A stretch of DNA of 34,132 nucleotides from Chloroflexota bacterium. GTDB lineage: Bacteria; Chloroflexota; Anaerolineae; Anaerolineales; Villigracilaceae. The notes beneath the pieces were generated by a model that saw only the letters and a list, made by a program, of their open reading frames with translations, had not been told where the DNA came from and made no database searches. Positions 25,919 to 33,419 of this stretch are shown piece by piece. Location of the stretch: positions 1 to 34,132 of the forward strand of contig JAAENC010000909.1 in the NCBI GenBank assembly GCA_024224815.1. Direction: 5' to 3'. Position 1 is the first letter of the stretch; each line of letters opens with the position of its first letter. Position numbers and translations under genes: made by a program.

Positions 25919-26701
25919 TTAATGCCCTCCACCACCAAGTAGCAGTTGAATTCCTGCGCCAAGCACAAGTAAGCCGAGAACACCGCGTACCAACAAAAGA
26001 TTAAGCCGATGCACCGCCTTCGCACCAAGCCAAACGCCGGGTAAAGAGCCTATTAGCAGCAAGCCAACCGAAGCCCAGTCTGTTTGCCCCGCAAAAATAT
26101 AGCTAAATGCGCTGATAATTGCGAGTAACGCGCCGTGCATTACATCCAACCCGACCATATAATTAAGTGGAATAGAGAAAAATAGCAATAATAAAGCCAT
26201 GATAACCGTCCCCCCGCCAATGGATGTCATCCCAACCAACACGCCGCCAATTGCCCCAATCCCGACCAATGCCCAGGGCGATGGATAACGGACTTCACGT
26301 TCTTTTTTAGGGCCAAAAAAGCGGAATGTGCGCGCAATGATAATGATACTGACCAAAACCAATGTCCAGCCGAGCAAATTAGGGAGAAATTCATCGATCA
26401 GATGGCGATTATCTGTTTGGCGCAAAATAAATTGAGAGCCTAAAATAGATGCAGGTATACTCCCAACCGCCATCCATAAAACAGGCTTTAGCGAAATTTT
26501 GCTTTCGTGGTGATGCCCAAGCCCGCCAATAATTTTCGTTATAGCGGCAAAAGCCAAATCTGTGCCTACCGCTAAAACGGGGTCAAATTTCATCACAGCT
26601 AGCAAAAAGGGCGTCATCAATGCACCACCGCCCATGCCCGTTAATCCGATTAAAAAACCGATTGCCAAACCAGCACCAACCATCAATACAGAATCTGTCA
26701 T
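25919..26701 (-). CDS. TauE/SafE-family sulfite/organic anion exporter
   Basis: A 260-residue multipass membrane protein (about eight helices) of the TauE/SafE (formerly DUF81) family, thought to export sulfite, sulfoacetate or related anions. The internal repeat is visible as GFLIGLTGMGGGALMTPFLL in the first half and GVLVGMTSIGGGTVIMALLL in the second. AVGTDLAFAAITKIIGGLGHHHESKI is a further family signature. The ATG overlaps the Elp3 stop by one base (TAATG) and the HIT gene follows at once, so this is a tight operon, though a functional reason for the grouping is not obvious. Confidence 0.92.
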   Translation of the reverse strand: MTDSVLMVGAGLAIGFLIGLTGMGGGALMTPFLLAVMKFDPVLAVGTDLAFAAITKIIGGLGHHHESKISLKPVLWMAVGSIPASILGSQFILRQTDNRHLIDEFLPNLLGWTLVLVSIIIIARTFRFFGPKKEREVRYPSPWALVGIGAIGGVLVGMTSIGGGTVIMALLLLFFSIPLNYMVGLDVMHGALLAIISAFSYIFAGQTDWASVGLLLIGSLPGVWLGAKAVHRLNLLLVRGVLGLLVLGAGIQLLLGGGGH

Positions 26702-28398
26702 TATTTCATCTCTTTGATTAGATATAGTTGACCACGTTTAAATCCACGATCGAGATAATATCCTCGTGTTCCTACAGCAGCGATAACCGCCATTCGACGG
26801 AAACCGCTTTTAAGAGCAACTTGCTCGGCTTCGAGCATTAGGCGTGTGCCAAGCCCCGCATGTTGTGCCGAACCACTTTTTTCTGAACCAACTTCTAGTG
26901 AAAGCCCATAAACATGTACTTCACGGATAATTGCTGCGCCTTCCAAGTCAGCCATTCCTGTTTGTTGCGCGTTTTCGCTGGGAAGAGAGAGTCTTAAGAA
27001 ACCTGCTACTTTATCATCAGGCGTAATGAAGGAAATAAAATGTTCTTCGCTACCAACGCCCTTATCCTCCGCCCTCTCCCTCAGGGAGAGGGGACTTATT
27101 CCTTCCCCCTCAGGGGGAAGGTTAGGATGGGGGCTGGCGCTATAAACCAAATCATCCAATCTCAATTTTTCTATCTCTATCGCTTTTCCGCGCACTTCTC
27201 TACAGCGCAAACAATTACATTTTGTCCCGCGCGCTGCCATTTCTCTATGTACATCTTGGCGTAGACTTGTTCTTTTATTCCCTTCGACCACATTCGTTGA
27301 TGGAATATCTCGAATAACCCGATTTGCCCGACAATAACGCGGAATACTGGGTTTTATATCGGCAAGGAGATGGGTTAATTCTTCGGTTGTATAAGGTTTA
27401 TATTCGCCGCGCTTCCATGTTTCGTGTAATTCTGTGTTTTCGAGCAATTGGGTAGGGTAAATCTTAATCTCATCAGGGGCGATGCCATCCCAGAGATGAA
27501 GGAAATCTTTTCTGTCAGATTCCAGCGTCGCGCCGAGCAGATTTGGCATCCAGTGCAGCACGATTTTGAAGCCGCCTGCGCGTAGGAGTGTCATTGCACG
27601 GCGTAATTCTTCTACCGTATGACCCCGTTTATTTAACGCAAGAATTTCGTTGTTCAGGCTTTGTGCCCCCATCTGGATTTTGGTCACACCCAAATAACGG
27701 AACCAAGCCAACTCTTCTGGAGTGACTTCGTCGGGGCGGGTCTCGACGACCAAGCCGACATTCCGATGTTGTGCGGTCTCGTTAATCCGCTGGGCTTCTG
27801 CTAATTCCCCTTTTTTAACGGCTTCTGCTTCATTATCTCTACTATTTTTGTTTAGCGCATCAAAACAGCGCGTTATAAACCATTCCTGATAATCGCGTCT
27901 GTACGAACTCCACGTTCCGCCCAAAATGAGCAATTCAATTTTATCTGTTGGGTGTCCTACAGCGCGTAAGGCTTCCAGCCGTGCTTCGACTTGTTCGAAG
28001 GGATCAAATTTGTGATGCAAGGCCCGCATTGCGCCCGGCTCATCGGGCAAATAAGATTTTGGCATGCGCACATCGTCAGGACAAAAAATACACTTACCCG
28101 GGCAGGGGTAGGCTTTTGTAAGCACCGTAACGGTCGTTACACCAGAGAGCGTGCGCACGGGCTTCATGCGGATTTTTGCCAAAATCTCGTTGCTTGCGTC
28201 AATCTCACCGCTCTCAACCATCGCGTTATAGGCGGCGACCAAAACATTTTTGCCAATATAGCCCGTTGCGGTGGGGTGATGTTTTATAGCGCTCAGCGCA
28301 TCTTCTCCAGCGTAAATTTCAGCCAGCGCCAAGCGCGCCAGCCGCATTTTTTCGGGGGTGATCTTTCGAGATTTGAGCCAAAGTTCTTTATTGCGCAT
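26701..28398 (-). CDS. elp3: Elp3-family radical SAM/acetyltransferase (tRNA U34 modification)
   Basis: A 565-residue bacterial Elp3 homologue. In eukaryotes and archaea Elp3 uses radical SAM chemistry and acetyl-CoA to make 5-carboxymethyl-uridine at tRNA position 34. The radical SAM cluster motif is Cys99-x3-Cys103-x2-Cys106 (CPGKCIFC). ELLILGGTWSSYRRDYQEWF and IQMGAQSLNNEILALNKRGH are conserved Elp3 segments, and Cys394, Cys396 and Cys399 (CNCLRC) match the structural zinc site. The GNAT domain (about 450-565) has AGLGTRLMLEAE for acetyl-CoA and RGYYLDRGF. Residues about 421-449 are an extra segment encoded by a palindromic repeat. No Shine-Dalgarno is seen; CATAAA lies six bases before the ATG. 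Confidence 0.95.
   Translation of the reverse strand: MRNKELWLKSRKITPEKMRLARLALAEIYAGEDALSAIKHHPTATGYIGKNVLVAAYNAMVESGEIDASNEILAKIRMKPVRTLSGVTTVTVLTKAYPCPGKCIFCPDDVRMPKSYLPDEPGAMRALHHKFDPFEQVEARLEALRAVGHPTDKIELLILGGTWSSYRRDYQEWFITRCFDALNKNSRDNEAEAVKKGELAEAQRINETAQHRNVGLVVETRPDEVTPEELAWFRYLGVTKIQMGAQSLNNEILALNKRGHTVEELRRAMTLLRAGGFKIVLHWMPNLLGATLESDRKDFLHLWDGIAPDEIKIYPTQLLENTELHETWKRGEYKPYTTEELTHLLADIKPSIPRYCRANRVIRDIPSTNVVEGNKRTSLRQDVHREMAARGTKCNCLRCREVRGKAIEIEKLRLDDLVYSASPHPNLPPEGEGISPLSLRERAEDKGVGSEEHFISFITPDDKVAGFLRLSLPSENAQQTGMADLEGAAIIREVHVYGLSLEVGSEKSGSAQHAGLGTRLMLEAEQVALKSGFRRMAVIAAVGTRGYYLDRGFKRGQLYLIKEMK
27064..27134. repeat. Palindromic repeat element inserted in-frame in elp3
   Basis: Two adjacent 21-base perfect palindromes, each with ten-base arms around a central base: CCCTCTCCCT at 27072-27092 and CCTTCCCCCT at 27101-27121, then GTTAGGATGGGGGC. 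On the elp3 strand it encodes SPHPNLPPEGEG and LSLRERAEDKG, low-complexity peptide typical of translated GC-rich palindromes, and it leaves the frame open. It lies between the radical SAM/zinc region and the GNAT domain. Confidence 0.85.
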
Positions 28399-28463
28399 AG
28401 TTGTTTTATGATTCCGCGAGAGGCATGTTCTTGCAGCGAAGCGGTCTCATCGCCTTTTGAGTT

Positions 28464-28469
28464 TATAAT
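28464..28469 (+). promoter_or_regulatory. -10 box of a possible leaderless promoter for the methyltransferase
   Basis: A perfect TATAAT ends six bases before the ATG at 28476. No Shine-Dalgarno is present and no good -35 is seen. On the other strand CATAAA (28405-28410) stands six bases before the elp3 ATG, so both divergent genes may lack a leader. Confidence 0.5.
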
Positions 28470-28475
28470 AGCGAA

Positions 28476-29189
28476 ATGAAAAAAGAAATCATAGAGAAAA
28501 TTGTCAATCTGAATAGCCAATTTTATCAGAAATTTGGTGAGCAATTTTCTGCCACACGCGGACGCATTCAACCTGGCGTACGAAAAATTTTAGAAGGAAT
28601 TGGGCGGGATCTCTCGATTTTGGATTTGGGCTGCGGAAACGGAGAATTTGCCCGTCAATTAGCGGATGCCGGTCACACCGCTCCGTATCTCGGCGTGGAT
28701 TTCAGCTTGCCACTCCTCAAAGACGCGATGCAAGTCCCCGAGCATTTTCCCGCCAACTTCCTCGAACTCGATATTACTTCTCCAGACTGGTCAGCAATCA
28801 GTGGGCAGTATCCAGTTATCACTTCTTTTGCAACTTTGCATCATATCCCTGGCGAAGAAACACGTTTGAAAATTTTGCAAAATGTCTACGAACGCCTTGC
28901 TCCTGATGGACAATTTATCTTCTCCAATTGGCAATTTCTGAACTCCGAACGTCTCCGCAAACGAATCCAAAGCTGGGATATCGTCAATATCAACGAAAAT
29001 GACCTCGACGAAAACGACTATCTCCTCGATTGGCGGCGCGGTGGCACAGGATACCGCTATGCTCACCAATATAGTGAAGAAGAACTGGCCCACCTTGCCA
29101 AAATGAGTGGCTTCAAAGTTGTAGATAGCTTCTATTCAGACGGCGCTACAGGGAATTTGGGTTTGTATCAGATTTGGGAGAAAAGATAA
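28476..29189 (+). CDS. SAM-dependent methyltransferase, Trm9/ALKBH8-like
   Basis: A 237-residue class I methyltransferase. Motif I is LDLGCGNGEFARQL (49-62) and motif II includes YLGVDFS (71-77). Beyond the generic fold it shares landmarks with Trm9, the enzyme that methylates the carboxymethyl group made by Elongator on tRNA U34: an N-terminal FSATR (24-28), LHHIPGEETRLKIL (121-134), the post-motif NWQF where Trm9 has a WxxEQ-like stretch, and a C-terminal GYRYAHQYSEEEL (192-204) like the RYYHxFxxxEL of Trm9. It is divergently transcribed from elp3 with only 77 bases between the starts. The methyltransferase call is firm; the tRNA role is inference from resemblance and neighbour. Confidence 0.85.
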   Translation: MKKEIIEKIVNLNSQFYQKFGEQFSATRGRIQPGVRKILEGIGRDLSILDLGCGNGEFARQLADAGHTAPYLGVDFSLPLLKDAMQVPEHFPANFLELDITSPDWSAISGQYPVITSFATLHHIPGEETRLKILQNVYERLAPDGQFIFSNWQFLNSERLRKRIQSWDIVNINENDLDENDYLLDWRRGGTGYRYAHQYSEEELAHLAKMSGFKVVDSFYSDGATGNLGLYQIWEKR

Positions 29190-29208
29190 TTCTAGAAAAG
29201 TAAACGAG

Positions 29209-29295
29209 CGTCACTGCGAGTGAAGTTTACGGAGCGTGGCAGTCTCCCCTCTTGTGTAGGAGATTGCTTCGGCGAAAATACTGCCTCACAATGAC
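29209..29295. repeat. Degenerate dispersed repeat (CGTCATTGCGAG type)
   Basis: The 118-base gap between the methyltransferase and rnhB is largely an imperfect inverted repeat starting CGTCACTGCGAG and ending with the complement of GTCATTGTGAGG, with AGTCTCC and GGAGATTGCTTCGGCG inside. This layout recalls the non-coding repeat often met in environmental bacterial genomes. The two halves no longer pair well, so this copy is decayed. Confidence 0.55.
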
Positions 29296-29307
29296 ATAGC
29301 CAATATT

Positions 29308-29952
29308 ATGCCCCGAAAAAAATTAGACATATCCACCCTCCCCAAATCGCCAGACTTAAAGATCGAAAAAAGACTCTGGAAAAAAGGATATATCCACCTC
29401 GGTGGCATCGACGAAGCCGGGCGTGGCGCATTGGCTGGCCCAGTAACCGCCGCCGTCGTAATTCTCCCCAATATGCCCAGACTTAAGAAAAAATTAGCTG
29501 GTGTGCGCGATTCCAAAGAGATGACTATCAAAGAGCGCAACCATCTTGAACCGCTCATCAAAGAAATTGCCCTAAGCTGGGGCATAGGATTTGCTTCTCC
29601 CGCAGAGATCGACGAAATCGGCATTCTCCCTGCTACAAAATTAGCCGCAAAAAGAGCCGTAGAAGCACTCTCCCTTACACCTGATTACCTAATTACCGAT
29701 TATCTTCATCTCCCCGACATCGACATCCCCCAAGAAAAATTCATCAAAGGCGATATGCGCTCTTTAACTATTGCAGCCGCTTCGGTGCTGGCAAAAACTG
29801 CTCGAGACACAGAGATGTGTCTACTCGACGAGCAAGTTCCGGGTTACGGATTGTCCCGTCATAAGGGGTATGGAACCAAGCAACATCGGGAAGCCATCCA
29901 AAAGCTGGGGAAGAGTTATGTCCACAGGCAGAGTTTTAATCTAAAGAAATGA
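29308..29952 (+). CDS. rnhB: Ribonuclease HII
   Basis: A 214-residue enzyme that nicks DNA at embedded ribonucleotides and degrades RNA in RNA-DNA hybrids. GGIDEAGRGALAGPVTAAVVIL carries the first catalytic Asp and Glu, DYLHLPD a further acidic residue, and KGDMRSLTIAAASVLAKTARD is the highly conserved family segment. LSRHKGYGTKQHREAI near the C-terminus is also typical. A 30-residue N-terminal extension rich in lysine precedes the core. No Shine-Dalgarno is present; upstream is the decayed repeat. It may be read through from the methyltransferase gene. Confidence 0.95.
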   Translation: MPRKKLDISTLPKSPDLKIEKRLWKKGYIHLGGIDEAGRGALAGPVTAAVVILPNMPRLKKKLAGVRDSKEMTIKERNHLEPLIKEIALSWGIGFASPAEIDEIGILPATKLAAKRAVEALSLTPDYLITDYLHLPDIDIPQEKFIKGDMRSLTIAAASVLAKTARDTEMCLLDEQVPGYGLSRHKGYGTKQHREAIQKLGKSYVHRQSFNLKK

Positions 29953-29963
29953 CACCAAATATT

Positions 29964-29998
29964 AAAGATGCCGCTCCTTTGGAGAGAGCGACATCTTT
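29964..29998. terminator. Bidirectional terminator between rnhB and the serine hydrolase gene
   Basis: A 13-bp stem (AAAGATG at 29964, arms to 29976 and 29986-29998) with one imperfect pair that is C-A on the plus strand and G-U on the minus strand. T6 follows on the plus strand. It sits between convergent stops. Confidence 0.8.
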
Positions 29999-30018
29999 TT
30001 TCTCAAAACAATCCTTTA

Positions 30019-31179
30019 TTACCAGTCCATTCCTGCGATCAACTCGACCAATGCTTCACTCTTTAGGTTCGTGCTATTGGCAAGAATTGTGATTCCTAAA
30101 TTCTTTTCGGGGTAAAGTCGCATAATAGTGGCAAAACCTGGCCCGCCGCCACGATGCTGAACCCAATCATCACCAAATTCTGCCCACCCAAGAGGGCGTT
30201 CATCGCCATGCGGACGCATTAGCTCAATTGAGTTTGATGCTAGTAAATCTGTATCTAATAAGGCAGACATCAGTTTTGCTGTATCTGTTGCTGTACCGAT
30301 CAGCCCCGTGGAAGGGGTGGCATCAATATAAACTCGATTAAACCAATAGCGGGTACCTACCCGCTCACGCACAATCATATCCATATCCAGTAAAGAGGGG
30401 AGCATGAGCGTGTACAGATTGACTAATGGGTGGGAACCGATAGCTTCATGCTCTGCCATTTTATTTGAATAAATAAATGATGTCTGGGTCATGCCCAGTG
30501 GTTCTAAAAGCTGCTCTTCTATGTACCTTTCATATCTTTGTTCTGTAACGGATTCAATGATCACACCCAACACCATATATCCAAGATTTGTATAGGCGCT
30601 ATCACTGTCCGGAGAAAATTTTAGCTCGTTGTAGTTAGGCAATTGTTCTCTGAGTAATTTTGTCTGATCGTAGCTTTCATCTTCATAATGTACCCAGCCG
30701 ATCATCGCCGGGATTGTATCTGCCAAACCTGAAGTGTGATTGAGCAAGTGTCGGATGGTGATGGGGTCGCTATCAGGTGTTGGGTACACGACATCAAAAT
30801 AGGGGAGGTAATCAATAACAGGATCGTCAATATCCAACTTACCCTCTTCATGAAGTTGCAAAATGGAAGCGGCTGTTGCTATTTTCGTCATTGACCACCA
30901 ATGGTATACGGTGTCTGAGGTTGCAGGGATGCTATTAACTGCATCTGCCATCCCAAAGGCTCCGCTGTAAACTTGCTCTCCATCTTTTATCACTGCCAGA
31001 GATAAACTTGGTGGATCACCGGCTTCTGTTAATTCTTGCAAGTAGTTTTCCAGTTCTGTAATATTGTCAACTTCTTTTGGCGCACGCGGTGGATGGGGCG
31101 CAAGTAAAAACAGGATAATTCCCAGCCCTGCTATGAGTAAAACAAATCCAGCTAACATTTTTTTAATTTTCCTTTTCAT
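30019..31179 (-). CDS. Membrane-anchored serine hydrolase, beta-lactamase/class C PBP family
   Basis: A 386-residue protein with a lysine-rich start, one hydrophobic segment (about residues 9-27) and an extracytoplasmic serine beta-lactamase-like domain. The three catalytic elements are present: Ser96-x2-Lys99 (SMTK), Tyr196-x-Asn198 (YTN) and His342-x-Gly344 (HRG, in place of Lys-Thr-Gly). The HxG variant is common in family S12 peptidases and esterases, so a D-aminopeptidase or esterase activity is as likely as beta-lactam hydrolysis. The ATG overlaps the stop of the lipoprotein hydrolase by one base. It is therefore co-expressed with that hydrolase under the TetR operator. Confidence 0.92.
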   Translation of the reverse strand: MKRKIKKMLAGFVLLIAGLGIILFLLAPHPPRAPKEVDNITELENYLQELTEAGDPPSLSLAVIKDGEQVYSGAFGMADAVNSIPATSDTVYHWWSMTKIATAASILQLHEEGKLDIDDPVIDYLPYFDVVYPTPDSDPITIRHLLNHTSGLADTIPAMIGWVHYEDESYDQTKLLREQLPNYNELKFSPDSDSAYTNLGYMVLGVIIESVTEQRYERYIEEQLLEPLGMTQTSFIYSNKMAEHEAIGSHPLVNLYTLMLPSLLDMDMIVRERVGTRYWFNRVYIDATPSTGLIGTATDTAKLMSALLDTDLLASNSIELMRPHGDERPLGWAEFGDDWVQHRGGGPGFATIMRLYPEKNLGITILANSTNLKSEALVELIAGMDW

Positions 31180-32747
31180 TATTTTTTTCCTTTTGATTTT
31201 ATCTTATTAATAAATCTCCAGATTCCGAAAATAATTAGCGGAACCCCGAGGAATGTAAACCCAAATAGAATTTTTGCTAAGAAGGGAAATCCCATTTTGG
31301 CTTCGAAATTCATCGGTTCATAGGTATAGAGAGAATCATCTACTTCACCTGTGGCAAAAAAGTGACTCAGCAATCGTTCAGTCGCTTCTGGTTGGAGCGT
31401 CATGACGTCATTAACATGCCCCATCTCAGACAGGATGACTTGCTTGCCATTGGATAATGCAGGGAGCAATTCTTCAGTTGCAAATTCTGCGGGGGTAGAG
31501 AAATCGATATTTCCACTTACAAGCAATGTTTCAACATCGGAGGGTTGTACTTGCCGATAATCTTCAGGCATCAGGGTTGTCGGCCAGGTGACACCTTCAG
31601 CATCTGTGGCACTGCCCCAAATAAGTTTGGACATTGGCGCGCCGATAATTGAATCTTGTGGTTCCATATCGCTGTAGTAATCGCGATTTGGGTCATAATC
31701 GGCGCTCACACCTTTTGAGAAAAACTCTCCGTAAATACTCATATTTGGCATGATGAAATCATAGGCAAATGACATTAGTGCCAATCCGCTGGGATCGCCA
31801 TTCTCAGCTGCCAGCCAGGCATCAAATACCATTGCCGCAGTGCTACGATGAAAGAGCATCGCAAAGCTCACGCTCTTGGCTTTACCTGGATCAATTTTGA
31901 AGAAAAGCCAGCGTTTTGGCATATTGTGGCTAATGTCGAACATCATTTGTGTCAGATCAGTTGTCTCTGGATTTTCTCTTTGAGCATAGAGTTGAGCGTA
32001 GTACTCAAATTGAGCATCGACCATGTCTGGTTCCCAGACAAAGCGCCCGGGCGGATTAACACCGACCATCGCAGAGCGGTGAATTCTTTCTGGATATTGG
32101 TTGGCATAGAGTTGGGCTACTCGTGTACCGTAACTGAAGCTAAATAAATTGATTTGCTCATAACCTAAAGCACTTCGGGCAGCTTCCATATCGCCGATTA
32201 CTTCCTGAATAGTGTATCCATTTAGGTCAACGCCATCGGCTTGCAAACGAGATGCGCATTGACGCATAGCGGTAGACATACCAGCTAGAGAAGTCTCACT
32301 CAAAACATCAACGCCATCTCCTTTTATTGCTTGGGCAACTTCCGGGCAATCCAGTTTGACAGAACCATCGACGCCACGATAGCCAACCATGATGAAATCA
32401 TGGTTTTCCAGTAACTTGGCTGGTGGTTTGGCATGCATATTACTCATGCCGGGTCCACCTTCAAGATAGAAAATCGGCTCAGCGGGATTATCTCCCGTGG
32501 CTTTGATGCGGGTGATGGGGAGGGTGATCAGGCGGCTCTTCTCGTCGGCACGATTTTCGGGAAGAGCGAGCAAGCCACAATCCGCAGCGTGTTTTTCCTT
32601 CCCTATTTTTACGGTACAAGATTCAAGTTGCAAATCTCCCGCAAGGGCTTCACCCAAATTAATCTCAGTTGATTTTTTCCCACTACAAGCAGCTAAGAAA
32701 AGCGTGATTGTAGTAGCGAGTATAAGTATCCATGTTGGTGTGTTCAT
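31179..32747 (-). CDS. Lipoprotein alpha/beta hydrolase, tripeptidyl/prolyl aminopeptidase-like (S33), with C-terminal membrane helix
   Basis: A 522-residue extracytoplasmic alpha/beta hydrolase. The signal ends in lipobox LAAC (Cys21). The oxyanion motif EGGPG (96-100) and GYRGVDGS are typical of S33 aminopeptidases. The nucleophile is Ser205 in FSFSYGT, where the first glycine of GxSxG is a serine. Asp415 (SGNIDFSTP) and His444 (EMGHVND) complete the triad, and the final part matches the TAP-like C-terminal domain. A hydrophobic helix (about 489-511) and a lysine-rich tail end the protein, so it may be held at both termini. Shine-Dalgarno AAGGAG precedes the ATG, and the TetR operator lies between it and the -10. 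Confidence 0.9.
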   Translation of the reverse strand: MNTPTWILILATTITLFLAACSGKKSTEINLGEALAGDLQLESCTVKIGKEKHAADCGLLALPENRADEKSRLITLPITRIKATGDNPAEPIFYLEGGPGMSNMHAKPPAKLLENHDFIMVGYRGVDGSVKLDCPEVAQAIKGDGVDVLSETSLAGMSTAMRQCASRLQADGVDLNGYTIQEVIGDMEAARSALGYEQINLFSFSYGTRVAQLYANQYPERIHRSAMVGVNPPGRFVWEPDMVDAQFEYYAQLYAQRENPETTDLTQMMFDISHNMPKRWLFFKIDPGKAKSVSFAMLFHRSTAAMVFDAWLAAENGDPSGLALMSFAYDFIMPNMSIYGEFFSKGVSADYDPNRDYYSDMEPQDSIIGAPMSKLIWGSATDAEGVTWPTTLMPEDYRQVQPSDVETLLVSGNIDFSTPAEFATEELLPALSNGKQVILSEMGHVNDVMTLQPEATERLLSHFFATGEVDDSLYTYEPMNFEAKMGFPFLAKILFGFTFLGVPLIIFGIWRFINKIKSKGKK

Positions 32748-32761
32748 AACTTTCTCCTTAC

Positions 32762-32782
32762 CCGAACAGTGTTCGGTTTATA
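32762..32782 (-). promoter_or_regulatory. Operator palindrome and -10 of the hydrolase operon
   Basis: The 15-base perfect palindrome CCGAACACTGTTCGG (32762-32776, minus-strand reading) directly follows TATAAA (32777-32782) and is followed by the AAGGAG ribosome site. An identical palindrome stands in the promoter of the adjacent tetR-type gene, so this is almost certainly its binding site. Confidence 0.85.
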
Positions 32783-32794
32783 ACAAAAAAAGAC

Positions 32795-33391
32795 TTACTG
32801 TAGTCCAGTGATAAAGGTTTCTATTGCTTTTCTGTTCATTTTCTCAAAATCTGCTTCAAAGCTGCGGAGTTGCGTCAGACGCAAGATCCCCATGCCATGA
32901 ATGAGCGACCAAAAACCATAGGTGATTTCTTCTGCGCCAAAATTCTCCTGAACCAGTAATTCACCTTCAGCTATTGCTACTTCTATGATCTTTAGGAAAA
33001 CAGAATAGGAAGATTCAGAAGAAACTGGCTCATCCAGCGAAGCGCGGCGCGTGGTAAGACTGTTCATGATGATAAAGTGTTCGGGGTTTTGAACAGCAAA
33101 ATCCACGTAAGCCAGGCAAGCCAGTGTTAAGCGTTCTTTTATGGGCAGATCGGATGAAATGCCTATAGCTGCAGCACGTAAACGATCATTTCCTTCTAAT
33201 GCAAGCGTCCATAGAATATCTTCCTTGCTATCAAAATATTCATATAACCCAGCCGGGCTATAGCCCACCCTGCGCGCGATCTCGCGCAAAGAGAGCTTAT
33301 CCAAGCCTTTTTCTGCAATTAGCTCCAACGCAGTTTGAAGGATAGCTTTTCTGGTATCTGCTTGACGTTCTTGGCGTGTATTTTTCATCAT
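32795..33391 (-). CDS. TetR-family transcriptional repressor
   Basis: A 198-residue regulator. The N-terminal DNA-binding domain reads TRKAILQTALELIAEKGLDKLSLREIARRVGYSPAGLYEYFDSKEDIL, split as helix 1, the helix-turn-helix and the linker. The C-terminal ligand/dimer domain (about 65-198) has LACLAYVDFAVQNPEHFIIM, as in the WHG/TetR_C group. I start at ATG 33391; an upstream extension of 13 residues would be translated from inside the operator and lacks a ribosome site. Weak GGAG lies ten bases upstream. It is followed by the hydrolase operon in the same direction, and identical palindromes in both promoters indicate autorepression and control of the operon. The ligand is unknown. Confidence 0.95.
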   Translation of the reverse strand: MMKNTRQERQADTRKAILQTALELIAEKGLDKLSLREIARRVGYSPAGLYEYFDSKEDILWTLALEGNDRLRAAAIGISSDLPIKERLTLACLAYVDFAVQNPEHFIIMNSLTTRRASLDEPVSSESSYSVFLKIIEVAIAEGELLVQENFGAEEITYGFWSLIHGMGILRLTQLRSFEADFEKMNRKAIETFITGLQ

Positions 33392-33403
33392 TATATTTTT
33401 TCT

Positions 33404-33418
33404 CCGAACAGTGTTCGG
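33404..33418 (-). promoter_or_regulatory. Operator palindrome in the tetR-type promoter
   Basis: Perfect 15-base palindrome CCGAACACTGTTCGG, one base after the -10 of this gene and so covering the transcription start. It is identical to the site at 32762-32776. Confidence 0.9.
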
Positions 33419-33419
33419 T

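Noticed and set aside
25918-26028. N-terminal extension of the HIT protein
   Set aside because: It lies wholly inside the TauE/SafE gene in another frame and adds no family sequence; ATG 25917 begins the typical MACIFCEI.
27072-27121. The double palindrome in elp3 as a sign of a pseudogene or a CRISPR-like unit
   Set aside because: The frame stays open and both flanking domains are intact, and there are only two palindromes with no spacers.
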